DNA of 64,000 nt from Bacteroidales bacterium (GTDB lineage: Bacteria; Bacteroidota; Bacteroidia; Bacteroidales; 4484-276). Shown one piece after another: positions 62,377 through 64,000 of the stretch. Within the stretch, counting starts at the first letter, position 1. Each line of letters starts with the position of its first letter. The stretch is from positions 1-64,000 of the forward strand of contig JACZJL010000033.1 in the NCBI GenBank assembly GCA_014860585.1. The letters are read 5' to 3'. Under the pieces are notes generated by a model. It was given only the letters and a program-made list of their open reading frames with translations, was not told the origin of the DNA and made no database searches. A program made the position numbers and the translations under genes.

Positions 62377-63273
62377 TCAACGAAATTTTGGACTGATTTT
62401 TTTTCCGATCAACAGCAGGATTGCACCGGTGATGGTTAGAAAGCCGCCCACCAGTTGATAATCGGCCGGAAATTTCCCGAAAAAGAGATAAGCGCCAATC
62501 AAAACAAAAAGTGCTGTAGTGCTTTGTATGATCGAGGCCCGTGATGCTTCGATATACTTCAGCGCGCTGTATTGGCTGAAGGAAGTCAGAAAAGGTCCAA
62601 GAAATGAACCAATGGCAATGTTGATGAGGGCACTGCTGGGAATCCGGATACTTTGCCCCAGAATTTTCAATAGAAAAAATGAAGTAATCAGCAGAAATAC
62701 CGCACGATTCACCGCCAGCATGGTTGGGGTTATGGTGAAAATATTCTTTTTGGCAATGGTAGTTCTGACCCCATAAAATATCGTTGAAATCAGCATCAGG
62801 CCAGAGGTGCCTGACAGGTAATCCTGTATGGATGCCCCTTTCTGAAAACTGATCACAAAAGCACCGGTGAAAGTGAGCACCACACCCACCAATTCACCGG
62901 TTGAAAATCGCTCTTTCAGCAGGAATACCCCAAAAAGTGTCAGAAAGATGTACTCCATGTTTCGCAAAAACGATGGAATGGCCGGGTTTGGAGTGATGGA
63001 TATGGCGCCATAAAATGCCCCGGTGGCAATGATTTCGAGCAAACCAAGGAACAAAAGAATCTTAAATGAATTGCGGGAAATGGGTCGAAAATGACGGTGT
63101 TCCTCCGATCGTAAAGTAAACAGTCCGTTCCATACCAGTGCCATCGCAAACCAGTAAACGCCGAACTGTGCCAGGCTCACTTCATTCAGCGCTGCTTTAC
63201 TGAAAATGTAAACCGTTGACACCGCCACCGTTGCCAGCAAAGCATATCCATATCCCTTCACAGTCGGTTGCAC
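62377..63273 (-). CDS. EamA/DMT-family transporter
   Basis: 298 residues from a GTG at 63273; no ATG is near in this frame. Ten membrane helices in two EamA repeats (first half ending SFLRNMEYIFLTLFGVFLLKE, second half ending IQSTTALFVLIGAYLFFGK, the repeated A-x-x-Q/R-x-x-x-P/T-L-x-x-x-x-G-x-x-x-x-x-E-like signature). The family exports amino acids or metabolites or takes up nucleotide sugars; the substrate is unknown. A -7 box lies 20 bases before the GTG, which supports this start. It is divergent from the GH20 gene. Confidence 0.85.
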   Translation of the reverse strand: MQPTVKGYGYALLATVAVSTVYIFSKAALNEVSLAQFGVYWFAMALVWNGLFTLRSEEHRHFRPISRNSFKILLFLGLLEIIATGAFYGAISITPNPAIPSFLRNMEYIFLTLFGVFLLKERFSTGELVGVVLTFTGAFVISFQKGASIQDYLSGTSGLMLISTIFYGVRTTIAKKNIFTITPTMLAVNRAVFLLITSFFLLKILGQSIRIPSSALINIAIGSFLGPFLTSFSQYSALKYIEASRASIIQSTTALFVLIGAYLFFGKFPADYQLVGGFLTITGAILLLIGKKISPKFR

Positions 63274-63293
63274 AGAATTTTGTGATTTGGCAG

Positions 63294-63301
63294 CAAAAAT
63301 A
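63294..63301 (-). promoter_or_regulatory. -7 box for the EamA gene
   Basis: TATTTTTG on the minus strand, 20 bases before the GTG start. Confidence 0.4.
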
Positions 63302-63346
63302 ATCTGTTTAATGGGATGCGTGATGATATTGATTGCAAAAACAATC

Positions 63347-63354
63347 TATTTTTG
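63347..63354 (+). promoter_or_regulatory. -7 box for the GH20 gene
   Basis: TATTTTTG on the plus strand, 76 bases before the ATG at 63431. Confidence 0.4.
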
Positions 63355-63430
63355 TCAGGGAATTGTTTTTGTTTTCATTGGTTGACCATCATCCATTGAG
63401 CATCATTTTTTTAATTTTCAAAAATTCCAA

Positions 63431-64000
63431 ATGAAACATCACACGAAATTCTTTTTCGCCTTTTTTCTGTCCGTTTGTTTTTGTTTTATTTACGGTCAGT
63501 TGCCAATCATACCTTACCCTGCAGAAATAGAGATGTCTGAAGGCCATTTTCTGCTTGGCAAAGAAACAATCCTGGTTGCTGAACAGGAGGAAGTATTATC
63601 CATGGCTGATGAAAGAGCAAAGCAGTGGGAAACCAAATTGGGATTCAGATTAAAAATTGGAACAAAACTTTCAGAAATGCCCAACAGCAGTGTGGTACTT
63701 GTGATTAACAAAACCATTAATGAGGGGATTGGCAGCGAAGGTTACCAGTTGATAATAAATCCCGAACGGGCAGAACTTTCGGCAAATACAACGGCAGGCA
63801 TTCTTTATGGGCTTGAAACCATTGGGCAATTGCTTGATGCTGATAAAGAAAAAAGACTACCCTGTGGTGTGATTATCGATTATCCAAGGTTTTCTTATCG
63901 CGGGATGCACCTCGATGTGTCAAGGCACTTTATGCCCATCGAATTCATCTACAAAGTAATCGACTTCCTGGTCATGCATAAGATGAATATCTTTCATTGG
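63431..64000 (+). CDS. Family 20 glycoside hydrolase (beta-N-acetylhexosaminidase), 5' part
   Basis: 190 residues from the ATG at 63431, cut by the end of the window. Signal peptide (MKHHTKFFFAFFLSVCFCFIYG), then the GH20b domain (LPIIPYPAEIEMSEGHF ... GYQLIINPERAELSANTTAGILYGLETIGQLL), and the start of the catalytic barrel (DYPRFSYRGMHLDVSRHFMPIEFI ... MHKMNIFHW), all close to the family pattern. The catalytic Asp-Glu pair lies beyond the edge. Such enzymes remove terminal N-acetylglucosamine or N-acetylgalactosamine from chitin oligomers, glycans or murein in the periplasm. Confidence 0.92.
   Translation, partial: MKHHTKFFFAFFLSVCFCFIYGQLPIIPYPAEIEMSEGHFLLGKETILVAEQEEVLSMADERAKQWETKLGFRLKIGTKLSEMPNSSVVLVINKTINEGIGSEGYQLIINPERAELSANTTAGILYGLETIGQLLDADKEKRLPCGVIIDYPRFSYRGMHLDVSRHFMPIEFIYKVIDFLVMHKMNIFHW

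Noticed and set aside
1-64000. tRNA, rRNA or riboswitch genes
   Set aside because: No cloverleaf, rRNA-like text or known riboswitch core was recognised in the spacers by eye; a covariance-model search would be needed to exclude weak cases.

Overview
The window comes from a member of the Bacteroidota, probably an anaerobic or facultatively anaerobic environmental Bacteroidia. Several independent signs agree: at least five proteins end in a type IX secretion (T9SS) type A sorting domain; about twenty genes are preceded by the Bacteroidota -7 promoter box TAnnTTTG; Shine-Dalgarno sites are mostly weak; and lineage families such as DUF4295, GWxTD and the RseC-like protein are present. An oxygen-sensitive glycyl radical enzyme supports an anaerobic lifestyle. 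This is ordinary chromosome with some accessory patches; no phage, IS transposase, CRISPR array, rRNA or tRNA was recognised.

Layout. 0-6 kb: tail of a T9SS cargo gene, a methyltransferase, a heme-type bacterioferritin, an NlpC/P60 peptidase, and a two-gene operon for trans-4-hydroxy-L-proline dehydratase (HypD) and its activase. 6.6-14.2 kb: surface-polysaccharide export and assembly (flippase, a fused double Wzz-like protein, a third Wzz-like protein, an O-antigen ligase/polymerase) and a lipoprotein serine hydrolase. 14.2-20.2 kb, minus strand: thioesterase, MORN-like lipoprotein, then the housekeeping run rimO, ftsY, DUF4295, rpmG and rho. 20.5-33.9 kb: a glycosyltransferase, a GWxTD protein, three large secreted T9SS cargo proteins, a PflX-like radical SAM protein, RseC and an SDR. 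33.9-37.4 kb: M48 lipoprotein protease, sucD, mnmE.

37.4-44 kb: a transglutaminase-like lipoprotein and an apparent murein-peptide scavenging set: exported enolase-superfamily epimerase, SH3/NlpC-P60 endopeptidase and amino acid permease. The spacers here hold several palindromic elements. 44.2-47.4 kb is the most accessory-looking part: a nested-palindrome element, a run of small genes with a ribbon-helix-helix-like protein, an AAA/DUF4143 ATPase, and a MntA/HepT toxin-antitoxin pair, with a possible gene remnant. 47.5-53 kb: a complete RND efflux operon. 53.3-64 kb: a membrane protein, alkaline phosphatase, a 2172-residue CotH/lamin-tail-repeat T9SS protein, an EamA transporter and the start of a GH20 hexosaminidase.

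The main candidates for something new are the tandem Wzz fusion with its A10 tract, the small-gene operon at 44.6-45.2 kb beside twin 17-bp repeats, the alternating lamin-tail repeat protein, and the transglutaminase-like lipoprotein. All functions are inferred by reading the sequence; no database search was run.
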